From an uncultured Eubacteriales bacterium (lineage in GTDB: Bacteria > Bacillota > Clostridia > TANB77 > CAG-508), in assembly GCA_902760765.1 (NCBI GenBank), contig CACWHO010000038.1, forward strand, positions 1-12,420: a stretch of 12,420 bases of DNA, written 5' to 3'. Positions 11,977 to 12,420 of this stretch are shown here, one piece after another (the stretch's first letter is position 1; each line of letters begins with the position of its first letter). A model generated the notes under the pieces. It saw only the letters and a program-made list of their open reading frames with translations. It was not told the origin of the DNA and made no database searches. Both the position numbers and the translations under genes were made by a program.

Positions 11977-12420
11977 ATGAAATCAAGACATAGTAAAAAG
12001 TATAATAATAAATTAAAGAAAATAATTTTATTATTGTTAATTGTAATTTTTATTTGTGGTATTGGTTATATGATTTATTATTTTTATAGTAATAATAAAG
12101 ATAAAAAGGCTAATTTAAATATACTCGATAATGTTATAATTGATGACGCAGAGATTACAGAAGAAAAGACAGAAAAAATGTTACAATTAGAAGAATTACA
12201 AAAAGAGAATAACGAAATTATAGGTTGGTTAGAAATTGAAGATACTAATATAAATTACCCAGTATTACAGACTAATGATAATAATTTTTATTTATCTCAT
12301 AATTATAAAAAAGAAAAAGCGAATACTGGTAGTTTGTTCCTAGATAAAGATTTTGATTTGGTTAATGGTAGTTCTAATTATTTAATATATGGTCATAGAA
12401 ATACAAAAGGTTTAATGTTT
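11977..12420 (+). CDS. Class B sortase (C-terminal part outside window)
   Basis: 148 residues are visible before the window ends. A basic N-terminus and one membrane segment (about 15-37) anchor it with the catalytic domain outside. The domain begins ELQKENNEIIGWLEIEDTNINYPVLQT, runs through NNFYLSHNYKKEKANTGSLFLD, and reaches YGHRN with the catalytic His140. This block order is typical of class B sortases. The catalytic Cys (TCxY type) and Arg would lie beyond the window. It cleaves the sorting signal between Thr and Gly and attaches the protein to peptidoglycan. AGGAAAGG lies upstream with a 12-base gap to the ATG. The neighbouring TPKTG protein is the likely substrate. Confidence 0.93.
   Translation, partial: MKSRHSKKYNNKLKKIILLLLIVIFICGIGYMIYYFYSNNKDKKANLNILDNVIIDDAEITEEKTEKMLQLEELQKENNEIIGWLEIEDTNINYPVLQTNDNNFYLSHNYKKEKANTGSLFLDKDFDLVNGSSNYLIYGHRNTKGLMF

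Overview
The window is very AT-rich, with A/T-ending codons, AAGGAG-type ribosome binding sites, several TTG and GTG starts, TATAAT promoters and short hairpin-plus-T terminators. Together with a class B sortase and a PKTG-anchored surface protein, this points to a low-GC Gram-positive (Bacillota), most likely a member of the Clostridia. The standard bacterial code fits every reading frame. No tRNA, rRNA, CRISPR array, integrase or transposase gene is visible.

Left part (1-5336), chromosomal housekeeping. On the minus strand are a penicillin-binding protein with a GT51 glycosyltransferase domain (cut by the window start), an unrecognised 214-residue protein, and a membrane-anchored DNA/RNA non-specific nuclease. 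On the plus strand follow an HD-domain hydrolase with a structured leader, ruvA (broken by a one-base frameshift) and rarA. No ruvB follows ruvA. A 138-bp imperfect palindrome and a terminator close this block.

Middle part (5337-6801). Two consecutive half-length TauE/SafE membrane proteins probably make one heteromeric anion exporter. A 46-residue membrane-anchored small protein follows, whose end carries an exact 33-bp tandem duplication. A strong bidirectional terminator separates it from a convergent Cys-rich 102-residue protein.

Accessory islet (about 6802-10130). After a 367-bp gene-free AT-rich stretch with a 70-bp palindrome lies a one-direction operon: a minimal DnaB-type RecA-fold ATPase, a truncated and divergent FtsZ homologue, a second DnaB-type copy that has lost Walker A and carries a frameshift, an unrecognised basic protein, a DUF3846 protein and a DUF6809-like protein. 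Right behind the FtsZ-like gene, and overlapping its last codons, is a 55-bp copy of the 3' end of the first ATPase gene. The FtsZ-like gene therefore ends at the scar of a third DnaB-type copy. This operon is the most unusual part of the window.

Right part (10124-12420). A minus-strand XRE repressor lies opposite a signal-peptide surface protein ending in a TPKTG sorting signal. It is followed at once by a class B sortase (cut by the window end), its probable anchoring enzyme.
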